Of a stretch of DNA of 64,000 bases, positions 1 to 12,398 are shown one piece after another. Source of the stretch: Rostrohypoxylon terebratum (taxonomy: Eukaryota > Ascomycota > Sordariomycetes > Xylariales > Hypoxylaceae); the NCBI GenBank assembly GCA_022497145.1, contig MU385859.1, positions 434,001-498,000 of the forward strand, in the 5' to 3' direction. A model generated the notes under the pieces. The model ran no database searches. It was not told where the DNA came from and saw only the letters and a list, made by a program, of their open reading frames with translations. Position 1 is the first letter of the stretch; each line of letters starts with the position of its first letter. A program made the position numbers and the translations under genes.

Positions 1-108
1 ACGTTTTGTTCTTCACCTATTCATTGCATCATTGCATCATCTCTTCCGTCTTTACCTATCTTTCGTCAGCAAGTTTGAATTATTAGATCCGCATTTTCCT
101 CAGGCATC

Positions 109-2636
109 ATGGCGTCGGTGAACGACTTTCACCTCGCAACGAATATCGCCCCTGATGCTGGCCGACAAACCCAGCACCAGCGGTCAAAGTCGAACATTCT
201 GAAATCATTCATTCACAAACGCACCAATTCCGATGGAACACCTCTACCACCCGCAGACCTTTTACCCACGTCAACATCCGCTTCCGACTTCGAATACGCA
301 ACCCACGATCAAGATATGGGCAATATTTTCTCTCGCCCTATTGCTTTAGGCGAAATTCCCCATAACTCCACTCGATCACCGACCAAGGAGTTGCCAAGCG
401 CTCCATCATCCCCAACCAAGAAGGGTTTTAGCAGCATCAAGCAACCTAAGCAGAGCTCAGCCAAGCCCAAGAAGATCAAGTCGGCTACGAACCTAATCGG
501 TCTTCTGAGCCGTCCTAAGAGTTCGAAGAACTTGAAAGGGTTGACCACCGAAGACGAAGACAGATCTAAACAGAGGAACAAGGAAAATCAGCCACCCCGA
601 ACTTCCCAGGAGCCTCAAGCTCACCAACCTATTACCCGCCCTCCCATTTATGCTCAATTCTCAAGCGGTGCGATAGAGAAGCAGAACGAACTAGACCACG
701 TAAAGAACCAGAACCTTAGCCGATACGTTACCAACAGCCAGTCCTCCGCCAGTATGGGGTCGGGTAATCGACCAGCCAAGGAGCGACCCAAGTCGTACCA
801 TGCACCCAACATGCAATCTGCTGATATGAAGCTAGCTTCAGGCAGTGCGAAAGCCTCCAAGTCTAAGATCCAGAGAGGTCTTAGAGCATTGACCGGCAAC
901 AGTGAATCACAGAGCAGACCCCTTTCCGCTCAATCCATCGAACCCGTACTCGATCCGAAGGATGTCGACGAGCAATTCGAGGCAATGCTTGACCGACGCA
1001 ACATTCCTGAGCATCAGCGATACAAAATGCGAAGCCTAGCGGGCACCATGAAAATGGAGTTGATACGACAGGATTGGGCTGAGAGCCGAGGTACTACTGG
1101 CATGAGACCAGAAAGTGTTGGTAGTGATTTTAGCTATAATGCTGCCCAGGCACAAGCACAAGCACAGGCCCAAGCACAGGAGCAAGAGAAAGTAGAAAAG
1201 GCGAAGAAGTCACGCGGTCGAAGTTTCACCCTGTCGCGAGGTAAGAAGTCGGGATCCACTTCCCCCGTAAAGAAGCAGAAAGGCGAGGGTTCCATAGGAC
1301 GGCACTTTCGAAGCAGGTCAACGGACAGCGTGGCCAGCGAACGGCCTGTGTCTGGTGGATCGAGCACGGGAAGCGGTATCTTGTCGCGAGTGATGCAGCA
1401 AGGACCTGTAGACTTCGTGAACTACCTGCGTAAGGTACAGAAGCCGGAGTTGGTAGAAGTCGGCAAGTTGCACAAGCTCCGCTTGCTGCTACGAAATGAG
1501 ACAGTAACTTGGACGGAGGAGTTCATCCGACAAGGTGGTATGCAAGAGATCGTAGGCCTCCTACATCGAATCATGGAGGTCGAGTGGAGGTAAGTTCATC
1601 ACATAAGCTTTCTATAACCCCAAGCGCTAACCACCAGAACAGAGAGGAGCACGAGGATGCTCTCCTGCATGAGAATCTCCTTTGCCTAAAGGCACTCTGC
1701 ACTACCGCTCTTGCATTACAGGAGCTCCATTCGCACCAGGCAACGTTGTTCCCAGCTCTTACGCATATGATCTTCGATCCCGACAAAAAGGGCCCTAGCG
1801 AGTTCACCACACGCAATATCATCACCTCTGTGCTGTTCACCTATATTCAGTCAGCTGCGCCCGCCGACCGCCCGGTTCGCGCCAAAACTGTGCTTGGTCA
1901 TCTGCGTGATCCCGAGCAGAAGGAGGAGGATCGACCTCTAGGATTCGTTCTTGATATGCGCCGAGAACGCCCGTACCGTATGTGGTGCAAGGAAATCTCC
2001 AACGTTGTCAAGGAAGTGTTCTGGATCTATTTGCACCGCATGAATGTCGTCTACCTTCCGCGAGACAAGGAGCCAAAGGATGGTGCTGGCCCGTCTGGTA
2101 TGGATAGCGCAACTTACCTGGAAACATACTTCCCCAGTGAGAGAGCTCCCCAGCCAGCGGCTCCCTACGTCGGCGGAGTAGAATGGGATGCTACGAACTA
2201 CATCACGTCACATCTAGACCTCGTCAACGCCATCCTCGCCTGCACCCCGACGGCGGAGGAGCGCAATAATCTCCGTGGTCTCTTGCAGCTGTGCGGATTG
2301 GAGCGCAGCATGGGTGGCAGCATGCGCCTAGCCAAGGAGAAGCTATATCCTTACCTGCACGAATGTCTGCGAACTTACGTCGCAGCCGCGGCCGAAGACG
2401 GCTGGGATGTGCGAACTGTACGATACGGCCCGCCAGCCACGCCCGCCACGCCCAGGAGCCCGACCAAGAGGCACGCGGGAGGCGGAGGAGCCAATAACAA
2501 GGCCAAGCCTAAGGTCGAGGAGCCGCCGCCCAAGATCGACATGCCTCAATTCAACTTCGGACTAGATTCTGATGCGCCTCCATCCCGCGCGGCTGCTCCC
2601 GCTGACAAGAGCGGCAAGGACGACTGGCTCTCGTAG
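109..2636 (+). CDS. GBD/FH3 (formin N-terminal type) domain protein without FH2
   Basis: Two exons, 109-1589 and 1643-2636, give 824 residues. The intron starts GTAAGT, ends CAG at 1642 and restores an arginine codon. Residues 1-280 are Ser/Pro/Lys-rich and probably disordered, with basic patches such as RSKSNILKSFIHKR. From about residue 284 (VDEQFEAMLDRRNIPEHQR) a formin-type Rho GTPase-binding domain begins; it continues through an Ala-Gln dipeptide run (about 345-357) and a basic Ser-rich stretch into the FH3/armadillo part (LLHENLLCLKALCTT in exon 2). The last 90 residues are Pro/Ala-rich with TPATPRSPTK. In formins this module binds Rho GTPases and mediates autoinhibition and localisation. 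No FH1 or actin-nucleating FH2 follows before the stop or in the next 5 kb, so this is a stand-alone GBD/FH3 protein, probably a Rho-linked polarity or septation factor (inference). Domain call is good; specific role unknown. Confidence 0.85.
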
Positions 2637-3087
2637 CGGAGGGACCTGGCTTATGCGTTTGAGCTGGAGGGAATGACCCAGTACCCGGTGGAGGGAAGAG
2701 GGGGGTCCGCAAATGTCTCGTTCCTAACAGGGTAAATGACAGACGCCCCATTGACCATTAGTTACGGTTATGGCTTGGAATCGACGGTGTTGACCCGTCC
2801 GCTCGTCTTGGCTGGCTGGTTTTCGCACCGAACTAGGAACGCTGCCATAACGGGCCACTGGACACCGGCATTCTATGGCCTGTGTACTGCTATTTCTCGG
2901 GAGTTTCTTCTTCATTGGTATTTGTTTTATTTTTGTCAAGGGAGGGGTTTATGGTATGGAAAGGTGTTCTCGTCGTCATCATATCATCATGCTTCCTCAT
3001 GATTCGGAGAAGGGGGGGCATTTCCATCTTTCATCATCACTTGGTAATGACGTCCGGTTGGGCAATGGACTTTTATGGCTCTTCACA

Positions 3088-3155
3088 TAACACACATCAC
3101 ACACACACACAACAACAACGCAACAACGCAACGCACACACTCACACAACGCACGC
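3088..3155. repeat. AC-rich microsatellite tract
   Basis: A run dominated by CA/CAA/CGCAA units (acacacac, caacaacaacg, gcaacaacgc). It lies about 450 bases past the stop of the GBD/FH3 gene, possibly in or just beyond its 3' untranslated region. No protein is encoded. Confidence 0.6.
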
Positions 3156-6100
3156 GGTAATGCGGTAGATTGAAACGAAACGATCATGACGCTTATGAAC
3201 AAACTATGGCAACACAGCTGGATGAATCAAATGACCTTTCCACAAGAGAAGCTGAGCTGTATACCTATGTGATGTGATGCGACGTGACGTGATGTGTACT
3301 TATACATTGACTTCGTTTTTTGGGGTGTTTTATGTATTAGTCTCCCGCTTCTTGCGTCTGGTAAGCCACTGGCGCGGCGAACTCGTATGATCTCGTGCCC
3401 GTTTACCGTTTACGTGGCTGAAGAAAGCGTCGGAGTGTGCTTGCTGGCTGCTATAATAGTCGATCAACCATCTAGGGCCGCCGAATCGGGGTGCCTAAGG
3501 TCGCTCAAGGGGAGGAGGGGCCACTTCACAAGCCTGGGGGCGGTGAAAACCTAGCATTTGGGCGTCCGAGTACGGCTGACGATATGTTATACGCCAGTCC
3601 ACCAAGGCAGACGAGTCGCGTTGCTGGTGGGCGGTTTTTACGCTCCCATTGGGGCCAATGGACTAGCAAATACTAAGTAATGAATAATGTCTAATTACCT
3701 AACGTCCCAAAGTAAACCCCATCGTCACGTATGGAATCTTCCATAACCAAGACGAAGGATGGCGTCCCTAGATAGAAGACAGCAAGGCTAAACTGAACTA
3801 GTCAGTAGTAACAGTCTGAAACTTAACTATACCGTATGCTTCCGACCGCTATCGGCTAACGTGCGAGGGTATTCGCTTCGTCCCGTATACTCCTCAGGTG
3901 GATACGGTAGACATTACCTTACCTTGGACTATGCGTAAATTGCATAATCATGCCGCGTGCTTCTTTGCCGAAGAAACCGACCCACGCTCAGCTTTCATAC
4001 CGCCATCGCTAGGTAGTCCTGGTAATAGCTTGAGAGGTTGATCGGCGACGGTACGTGTAGTTTTATGCAGTATCGAGTTTCTACATCGCGAAAGACCTTC
4101 CATTTACAGACCATAGTATATCCAACTGCTATGTAAGCATTAGGTTTCTAGAACCGCATCGATGTCGTATGAATAAGGTTGCCTTCGTCTATTCGGGCTC
4201 CAATGTTCTAGCGCGTCGAGACAACGCACTGGGAATGTGAAATCCGATGCTCCTTGGCCATAGTGATCTTCAGGATAGTTCTCGGCCTATCCCGAGTGTA
4301 TCCGCTGACTGACGTGGTTTAGGCTGGCGTCGAGAGGCTTCACGATAGGCTAGGATCAATGAATGACAGGCTGCGTTGAAGACAAGTTCGGTTTGGGAAG
4401 AGATTGCCCGAAGTAATGATCTGCAATGCATACTAGACCAGAATTAATAGAACAAATTGGATTCAATCAACCCTCGTTGGAAGTGTAGTCCGTGGAGGAT
4501 TTAACTTTGGGGTCATGGGAGAGGTCAGTACTATCGAGATTCAATTAACGTAACGTAACGCCCCGACGGCGTGATACCTCCTCGCCTCTACCAGGCTAGA
4601 CCGTTGACTAGACCGACGACGTGAACGTCTCATCTAAGAGAAGTTGCGGGGGGAGGCCGGTGTAAAATATGATAAGTCCTTTCTTGATGCGGAGCCTCAG
4701 TGGGAAGTGAGCCAATTAAATGGTCTCCCGATGAGCAGAACGTAGATCCCGCAGATGACGGTGCAATGGGAATGTCGTTGCTCCGGTAAAGTCACATTTT
4801 ATGTACGTGAACCGGGGAATAGAATGCTCTCCGAAGATATCATGGGGTCCGAGGCACTTGGCAGGCTTGGGGGTGACAGGCAGGTCTCGTCCCCAGTTCT
4901 GCGTAAGTGACAGCCTCTGCAGGATTCTTGCGGCTTGGGTCACTTTGTTGGCTCTGATAGGCCCGGAAAGATGGATGAAGCTCGGGAGGCTAGCCATGGT
5001 ACGCAGGCTTCGCAACCAATGACCGCGTACCCAATGATTCAATCATGTGTGTCAACGCACTGAACCAGGGAGTTGGACGGTATGCCGGTATCGTACAGAA
5101 CAGGGCCCTGACAGATAACCAGAAAACCGCAAGATCGGGAGAAAGAGGGGAAAATAGAAACGGGGTCGACAGGTTTGACAACAGACAGAACCAAAAGAGC
5201 CTAGATCAGCCAAGGCACTTGACGATAACTCTGCTCGTCAGCGACTCTGAAGATCATGATAAGGCGGAGAGACCACCGACGATCAGGTTCCAATCGAAGA
5301 CCCTAATTTCATGACGCATAGCCAATGTATGTGCGGTGTTTGTATGCATTGAGCCAACCTGTCAACCCAAAATTTGTTGTTGGCCGGCATCATTTAATAC
5401 CGGAGAAAACAGAAGTTCGTTGGAACGTTTGGAGCGTTTGAAGTCGACGTGGTTGGATTGACGGGGGTTCGGCGGAGTCGACGGTATGGTCCGGACTTAT
5501 CTATAATTATTGCGTGTTGTGTGAGGGCTTTTTGCTTTACCTCGTTGCCTTATTGCCTTATTACCTTCTCGCTTCTTTGCGTGTTGTAAGCCATCCATAC
5601 ATAATCCCTATTGCATTTGAGAGTTATTGATACCATGTTCCAAGTTGTGCAACCAAATAAGAAAAAAAGTGCCGAGAAGATATATATTTGGTGAATGTCT
5701 AAGAATAATGAGAAGTTAAGACGTAGAAGATCTAATAGTCGGATTGGTAGTTCCCAGCTCAGGCACGGTTACGTAATTAGCCAATAATGGAATGACTTGC
5801 ACCTGCCAAGTCCAAGGGACACCATAGTAACTACCATACACCATACACATCATACGTAGCTGCTGGATGTAATTAATAACACTGACTTCGATAGTTGAGA
5901 CCAAAAAAATTAAAAATAGATTTAATTAATAAGTACTTGTATCTACTCTCTCTTTTTCGAGTAGTACCCTTTTTATATTCAATTTCTTCAACATAGAAGC
6001 CACCATACTAGTTTGTTGTGTAAAAGGCGTGTCCAGGATGTGAGGTGTTACTCTGAGTTGACTACTGTAGGTGCGTGGGAAATAACAAAATCAAGTAATA

Positions 6101-6986
6101 TGGATAGCATGTGAAAGGCTATAGCTCTATAGCCAATCAGATCATGCAAAAAAGAGCGAAAATGTACGCACCTACATACATAGGTACCTTAAGGTGTGCT
6201 TAATATTCTTACTATACATACACAGGCTGACAAGTCAAAATCCAAGGCAGATTCATCTCAATATCTAGCACATAAAGTATTAATTGAGTATATTAATTAA
6301 AGATATTTTATGCATCATTCGGTCAATTAGGTAAGTTTAAGTTTAAGAGGTGACATCTAGGAAAACTACCCCTCTTAGGGTACTAGAGTCTAGCACAACG
6401 TTGTGTTCGGACGAAGCCTACTAGGTACGTACTGTAGGTAATCAATCTTATCTAATTCTGATATGTACATGAGTCTTCACTATGACTTAGGGCAAGACAA
6501 AGGTACCGATTGCTTCAATTTGCTTGCGCATAAATGACCGCCACCTGCTAACTCAGGTTAGTTCGTTCCATTCTTAGCTCCTTGCCTTAGGGCTTTTAGA
6601 CCGAGGTCTGGGCAGCGTCTTGGCGCGCATAATGTACTATGTATCCCTGGTCTAGAGCCCTGGAGCTTTTCTTTTCCCACCTTTCGACTTTACGACCTTA
6701 CCCAGCCGTACCGAACCGGCGAATATCGCTTACCCATACCCATACCACCTGTAATCGAATCGGGTCTTCGTCATCACACTGCTCCCAGGGCTCTTTCACT
6801 CTATCAGGATCGAGAAACCATTTCCCGACATACCAGTGGGGAGTGGGAAAAATTACTTACTTTCACAGTTTCAGGTAAACAGCCGTCGGCCCTTCCGACC
6901 TGGAAACTCCCCTTGGACGTGAGCATCGTCATCATCGTCATCATCATCACTATCAGCCTATCGGTCTATCACCTTCATCATCAAAT

Positions 6987-7020
6987 AGGCAACAGGCAAC
7001 AGGCAGTAGGCAGTAGGCAG
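6987..7020. repeat. 7-base tandem array (AGGCAAC/AGGCAGT)
   Basis: Two copies of aggcaac are followed by two copies of aggcagt and a partial copy, so the array changed its unit internally. It lies about 830 bases upstream of the WBP2-like start codon. Confidence 0.7.
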
Positions 7021-7851
7021 ATACGCTACCTACATAGTACCTAGTAGTAGTAGGTTATCGAGGATCAGGAAATCCAGTTTCCGGTTTTACGCCTTGCAGC
7101 TGAAGGCAGGAATCCTCCCTATTTGCACACACCATCATTCAATATCGAACCTTCGCCATCCACTAGAGCTATTCCAGTCTGTTCCAAAGTCCAAGTGCCC
7201 ACTAGGTAGTAGGTACAAAGTCCAAGTGCCACTCCACATCTGCGAGACCTTGCACAGGCTTACAGCGCCCTGCCAGTTCTGTTGTTCTGTTGTACCAGTC
7301 GCGCGCCGCTCTGGCTACCAGTTCCGGCAGCGCAAGTTCCAGCGGCTACCGTGTTAGTGGCCCACTATTATCAATATCGACATCTCCATCAAACTACCTG
7401 CAAGCCGTGCCGCTCCGAAACCAGAGCGAGCCCACCGAGCCAGTTCCTGTCACCTAAATCGCTGGGACCTTGCCGATTTTTCTTGTGCCGACGAATCCTA
7501 GGAGCTCGGTTGGCATTGCTAGGACTTGTGCACAAGACCCGAGAGCTGACCACCAAATTTGTCCGAAATGTCAATAAAGTATGTATGAGTTTCTCTTGTC
7601 TGCCTGTGTTCCGCCTACGCTCTGTTCCCATTGACCTGATCCTCGAATGAACCTTCGCCCTTTGGTCATCGTCCTCATCCTGTCTCTTAACTCCCACTTC
7701 CCCTTACCTTACCTGCCCCTTCTTTTCCCCTTCTCTCCTATCCGCGACTTCTAGGATGTGATATCTATCTTCATCCTCCCCGAGAGCCTCGCTCTTTATT
7801 CTACGCTTTGCACGCGTAATCAACACTGCGTCGCCGTCTCCCACCGTCATA

Positions 7852-8690
7852 ATGGATTACGGCCTTCACGACCAACATGCGTCGTACATCCTTAGCCAGA
7901 GCAACCGGGGTGAGGAGGACACTAACTTGGATGCTAGCTGGGTCATGCTATCTCGGGCCGGAGAGATAGAGCCTCTGCCGCATGAGACTATCCTCCATAG
8001 GACAAGAGGCAGGTTAGCTCTCAGTATAACTGCCCCGAACCAACCAGCCGGCATCCCTCCCCTCAACATCAAGAGCGAGAGCGGTACGGCATATATAACG
8101 AACCAAAGGGTAAGCACAGCACCATTTGCCACCATGTTAGAGTCGAGTATTGTATTAACATCTACCTTCAGTTGATCTATCTGCCTTCTAAGCCTACGGA
8201 TCAATTCAAATCTTTTTCATCTAAGATACTAGGCTGCCAAGATAGTCGCATGTGTTCATCGTGGATAGGACCTTGGTATTGGGAGGCCCTTGTGAGACCA
8301 GTACCTGACGGAAACATCCCACCGGAGTTTCCCAGAGTGAATCTGAGGTTGATATTCAAGGATGGGGGTTCCAGCGAATTCGAATCGAAATTCGTGGAGC
8401 TCAAGGCGCGCCTGCATCATGCAGCGCAGATTGCGGAGGAATCGGGTCAGAGCAATTGGGCACAGACAATTCACGACGAGCAATTACCAGAATACAGTGG
8501 TCCTCAGGGTGGCGATAGCGCCAGCCAAGTAAGCGAAGTGGCTCGACGGGCAGACGAAGCTGCAGTTCGAGAACAGCAGGTCCACCAGCAAACTCCAGAC
8601 GAGCCCCCACCAAATTATGACGAGGCTCAGGCCCAGGCGGTCAGCATGCGCTTCGATGAGCGAATGCGGGAAGAAGCTGAAAGAGAATGA
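7852..8690 (+). CDS. WBP2-like GRAM-domain protein with PPxY motif
   Basis: Two exons, 7852-8109 and 8172-8690, joined in phase 0 across a 62-base GTAAGC...CAG intron, give 258 residues. Joining restores the segment AYITNQR-LIYLPSKP, the core of the GRAM-like fold of WW-domain-binding protein 2 relatives. The GRAM-like domain covers about residues 25-150 (LPHETIL, SGTAYITNQR, WYWEALVRPVP, LRLIFKDGG). A short helix-rich region follows, then PPPNYDEA at about 231, which contains a PPxY ligand for WW domains such as Rsp5/NEDD4-type ubiquitin ligases. The tail is acidic and charged. In animals WBP2 is an adaptor and coactivator; fungal homologues are little studied, and a role as adaptor for a WW-domain partner is inference. 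No signal peptide or membrane segment is visible. Confidence 0.85.
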
Positions 8691-9213
8691 TGAAAATGGC
8701 CTACAAGGCACTGCAGAAATTTGAAGCCGTTGTCTGATGCCGTCGACGGATTCGGTTACCTAAGATCCTTGGTTAATGGGTCTTTTTTTGGAATCGACAC
8801 AATAAGAATTTGATACCCCTGCCACTGGAAAAACGACATTCGGTGTGCTAGCGTAGCTACTATCTACGTGTTTGTATCCTGGTCATATTCTAAGCGCTAC
8901 TAAGCCGGCAGACTCGTAGCTTAGAAAGTTACACAGCTAGCTGACCTGCAAAGGAGAGCGAAGATAAGGAAGGAACAATATCTCTACCTACAATATAAGA
9001 ATAACAAATGGAAGCTATTGCCAACAATGAGTTGCGTCGTATCGAGAACGTGTTTAGTTGCTTCTAATACCTAGAATCCTAGATCTTAGGTCTAGTAGGG
9101 GAGAGCGGCTCCCTCTAGCTTGCTTGTATTAATAGGTAGGCTTTCACATAGTGGCGAGGTAAGAGATTACTGATCTTGTTAGACGTTAGACTGCACGCAG
9201 ATCGAGATGATGC

Positions 9214-9233
9214 TAGTATTTACGTAAATACTA
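9214..9233. other. Perfect 20-base palindrome
   Basis: tagtatttacgtaaatacta reads the same on both strands; the next base pair outward breaks the symmetry. The centre TTACGTAA resembles a bZIP half-site pair of the ATF/CREB/C/EBP kind. It lies about 520 bases past the WBP2-like stop and 330 bases before the QCR6 start, so it may belong to the QCR6 upstream region. The symmetry is direct observation; a regulatory role is inference. Confidence 0.5.
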
Positions 9234-9422
9234 ACGGGTGGTGGATAGAAAATGTATATTCACCTATCCTATACAAAGCTGGCTATAATATGGTATATGC
9301 GGGTTTGTCTTTCGACGGATGTATTTAAGCATATATATGTGGCATAACGGTATCAAGGTTTTAAGGTTTTCGAGGGCGGATGGATCGGGTTGAGATCATG
9401 TGATCTGAGCTCATAACCGCGG

Positions 9423-9427
9423 CCAAT
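9423..9427 (+). promoter_or_regulatory. CCAAT box upstream of QCR6
   Basis: GGCCAATCAAA lies about 137 bases before the QCR6 start codon. CCAAT boxes of this form bind the HAP/CBC complex, a well-known activator of respiratory genes in fungi. Position and context fit; binding is inferred. Confidence 0.45.
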
Positions 9428-9563
9428 CAAAATAGCTCAATTGGTGATGCTCTATTTTTCTCAGTGCCAACCTTTCTCGGAGACCGCATTTCAACCACCA
9501 ACCCTCGTTCAACCCCGAAAGCAAGCAAGGCATTAAGACCGCCCGACATCCGTTCCGAGCAAA

Positions 9564-10352
9564 ATGGGTATCTGGGACAGCATCCAAGACCTCGTCGAGG
9601 CGGTGACGCCATGGACCACCGTCGAAGCAGAGGCACCAGCTGAGGACACTGTACGATATCCCCCCCACACGAAAAACCACACGAGAAAGCTCAAGCCCGA
9701 AATTCAAAAGCTCCACTAGATTCCGACCTGCGGCTCGCAATTTGGGATCTGGGGAGATTTTCGAAGACCTACAACATGCTTAGATTTGTCGAGAAAGTCG
9801 GCTAATCGTTAACCAGGACTCCCAAGAAGAGGACGCCGAGGAGGAGGAGGAGGAAGAGGAAGACGAGGAAGAGATTGAAGATCCCAAGGAAAAATTCGAG
9901 GAAGGTTCGTCATACTATATCTCATGATACTCTGCGCATACCAAATATTCCATTCGAAACGATTGTCCATGTCAATATTCATTACATTATATCGAACACA
10001 TAAAATCACACGACGTCATTGTATATTGGCTGACGACTACCTGTACAGAATGCAAGAACTCTAAGCAATGCTCACCTGCTAAGCACCACTTCGACGAATG
10101 CGTTGAGCGCGTCACAAATGCTTCGGACGACGATGGCGAAAACAAGGAGGATTGTGTCGAAGAATGTAAGGACCGCCTCATATCGGATGAGCGCTTTCCC
10201 TATCCGAAGTGGCTCTAGCTTCTTATCCGTCCGATATACGAACGACGAATGCCGAATGGCGAGCTAATGTCCTCTTCCAACATCTAGTCTTCCACCTTGC
10301 GCACTGCGCCAGCCAATGCGCCGCCCCCAAGCTCTGGTCCGTCCTCAAATAG
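9564..10352 (+). CDS. QCR6: Cytochrome bc1 complex subunit 6 (hinge protein)
   Basis: Four exons, 9564-9650, 9817-9904, 10049-10165 and 10288-10352, total 357 bases and 118 residues. All three introns have GT donors and AG acceptors and keep frame. The protein starts MGIWDSIQDLVEAVTPW, has a long Glu/Asp run (about residues 30-48), and ends with the cysteine-rich hinge domain: two CX9C pairs (C-SPAKHHFDE-C and C-VEEFFHLAH-C) and a C-terminal APKLWSVLK. This matches the acidic hinge subunit QCR6/UQCRH of mitochondrial complex III, which sits on cytochrome c1 in the intermembrane space and assists cytochrome c docking. The twin CX9C arrangement implies folding through the MIA40 oxidative import route (family knowledge). 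The gene was only visible after splicing because each exon is short. Confidence 0.9.
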
Positions 10353-12398
10353 CGACGCAAGTCCGCCCGGGAACCGTCAGCACCATGCGCGATATATTAT
10401 CCTTAGAAATTCTAGAACGATGGGCGCTGGTGGATTCTCGACCAGACAACCCGGCTACGATTGCGCGGCCCCCCCTGTCGGAATGGTCAAGCGGCGGTAG
10501 TTTCTGTAACACGATTTGCGGCTCGAGCGGATTGGATGCGGCCGGGGTGCTCACAAACCGCCTGCTCTATGTACCATAGACTGCTTCGTCAACTATAAAT
10601 TAAAATAGATCTCTGTTCCTAAACGCCTTCAGCCAGGTATTTTTCTGATTCTTTCTACTACCGTTTCATTTGTCCATGGCTATTGTGGATGTTATTAGGT
10701 AAATACCTATGTCTTGCCCTGACACGCATTGACGAATGGCGCCTCGCCTCACCTCATCGTATGTCGTTGCAGTGACCTCGTAACAGAGCAACACATCTTT
10801 GAGGTCGCATGTAGTATGTATCTATGGTATCAGTAGGCATCGCTCGGTATGCTCGGTTGCAAATTCAATCACAAGAATTTGTGTTATATTTACCTCTATT
10901 CATAGGTACCTAGTAGGTATCTAGTATTAGGCCAATGTTTGTAATACGGTGGGGTTGCATAGGAGCATAGGTATTGAGTACGATGTATTGACCAACCCCT
11001 TTTCATAGCGACTGTTCATAAATACGACCTGAATAGTAAGATTATCGAGGTGGCGCAACAGCAGATTCAGTTTGCCATTAATATATACATATGTAGTAAA
11101 CCTCGTCTCGTCAACTATGGCGCTAAGAGTAAAACCCTATTTACCTGTAAGGGACAGTTTCAGTACACATCCATAATCAAACACCCCAAGGCGTGTTACA
11201 AAGTTTCCCCTATAATCAAGCATATCTCGACGTGCAACAACTATTGGCACACGTAATAAAAGAACGGCCGGAGGAAACTCAAAAGAAGTCGAAGATGGCC
11301 CGATTATCTGCCGGGTCACGAGCAGGATACAGATTCGTGGGTTGCAATGGCATAAATTCTTCGAGACTCGAGAAGGTTGGAGGAGGTAATTGGGGGGGGG
11401 GGTTATGTTACACGGAAACGATGGCCAGATGGGGTAAGTCCGCCCCGGAAACCGACCAATCGTGTCTTTACCAGAGCCCGTTCAGAGTCGCTGTAGCTGG
11501 TAGCTGAAACGCTATAACTTTACGGCTATTATCTTGCGTGCGCTCGCCTTTCCACGACTTACCTTGGACGACTTACCTCACAGCTACCCAACTTCCGACG
11601 CACCTTACCCTGCTGGTTAAAGAACCGGTTATGTTGTGGGGTACTTACTATTTACTAACTTAATCGGCCTATCTATTCGTAGGGTCCCACCTATCAAAGT
11701 TGTTTGGGTTCCCCGTCGCTTCTGGATTGGGAAAGCATGCGTGTGTTGGTTGCCCTCTACGTTGGCAGGTTGGCCATAATATCCCTGCCTTGGATGGCCT
11801 CGTAGCTTTTTGATCGTTGCAAAACAACCTAATTCCTTGGTATGAGACGGGTGTGTTTGCGTATGTAGACGAGGAAGGTTCTTAGGCGGGAATTCTGTTC
11901 ACCAGTTCATTCATTACCTTTCCCCTAGTTTAGTGCCGGGTTGTATTTCTTAACCGAGTTCATTTCTTGTGACCTTGTCCTTGTGGCGTATTTGGCTTAA
12001 CAACTAGGTACTTTCCACTATGCGAGTTTGAAACGGCGATTTGATAATATATTTTTTATTTCACAATAGTAGAATCCACCTTGGTCTGAACTAAAAGCCA
12101 CGATAATTTGAGATTCGACATTCGACGAGATTTTTTTTTCTCCCGGCGCAGAAGAGTAATAATAAGTCAGCTGGCTGGCTGATGGGAATCTGGGAATTGG
12201 AGGGTTCTTGGCAAATCAACGCGGGGGCGACATTGGGCTAACCGAAAATATCTGAGACTCCGTTTGCGCAGATAAGAGAAGGCACCTAAAAAGCCTGTGA
12301 AAGACAACCAGACAACCAGCAGAGGGGAGACGTCGCAGGTCGCAGGAAGACATCCGCACAAACGCCCGCGGGACGGACGGGAAACATAGGCCATCATC
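10353..12398. other. 2.0 kb spacer without a supported gene
   Basis: AT-rich with repeated TAGGTA/GTACCTA words around 10900-10935 and a G9 run near 11392-11400. The last 250 bases before the MFS start are GC-richer and probably form its promoter and leader. No protein frame here looks conserved. Confidence 0.55.

Larger units (their letters stand above)
2637..7851. other. 5.2 kb spacer without a supported gene
   Basis: I see no conserved protein here on either strand; open frames are short and compositionally random. It holds an AC-rich simple tract near 3088-3155, an AT-rich block at about 5600-6350 with TTAATT/AATTAA inverted words, a CATCGTCATC-type tract near 6927-6955, a 7-base tandem array at 6987-7020 and several AGGTAC/GTACCT words. 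The last 800 bases are pyrimidine-rich and are probably promoter and 5' leader of the downstream WBP2-like gene. Confidence 0.6.
8691..9563. other. Spacer holding a 20-base perfect palindrome
   Basis: No gene is visible. It contains the palindrome at 9214-9233 and, near its right end, a CCAAT box for the QCR6 promoter. The middle is rich in TAG and CTAG words (TAGCTAGCTGAC, CTAGAATCCTAGATC). Confidence 0.6.

Noticed and set aside
4716..5042. 108-codon minus-strand frame in the 5 kb spacer
   Set aside because: Random composition, overlapped by other frames of similar length on the opposite strand, and no domain.
5600..6350. AT-rich block considered as a RIP-degraded transposon
   Set aside because: No terminal repeats or decayed transposase frames were visible; a dinucleotide RIP index would decide and could not be computed here.
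7094..7697. Several frames of 87 to 122 codons upstream of the WBP2-like gene
   Set aside because: Pyrimidine-rich leader-like sequence open in several frames on both strands; best read as promoter and 5' leader.
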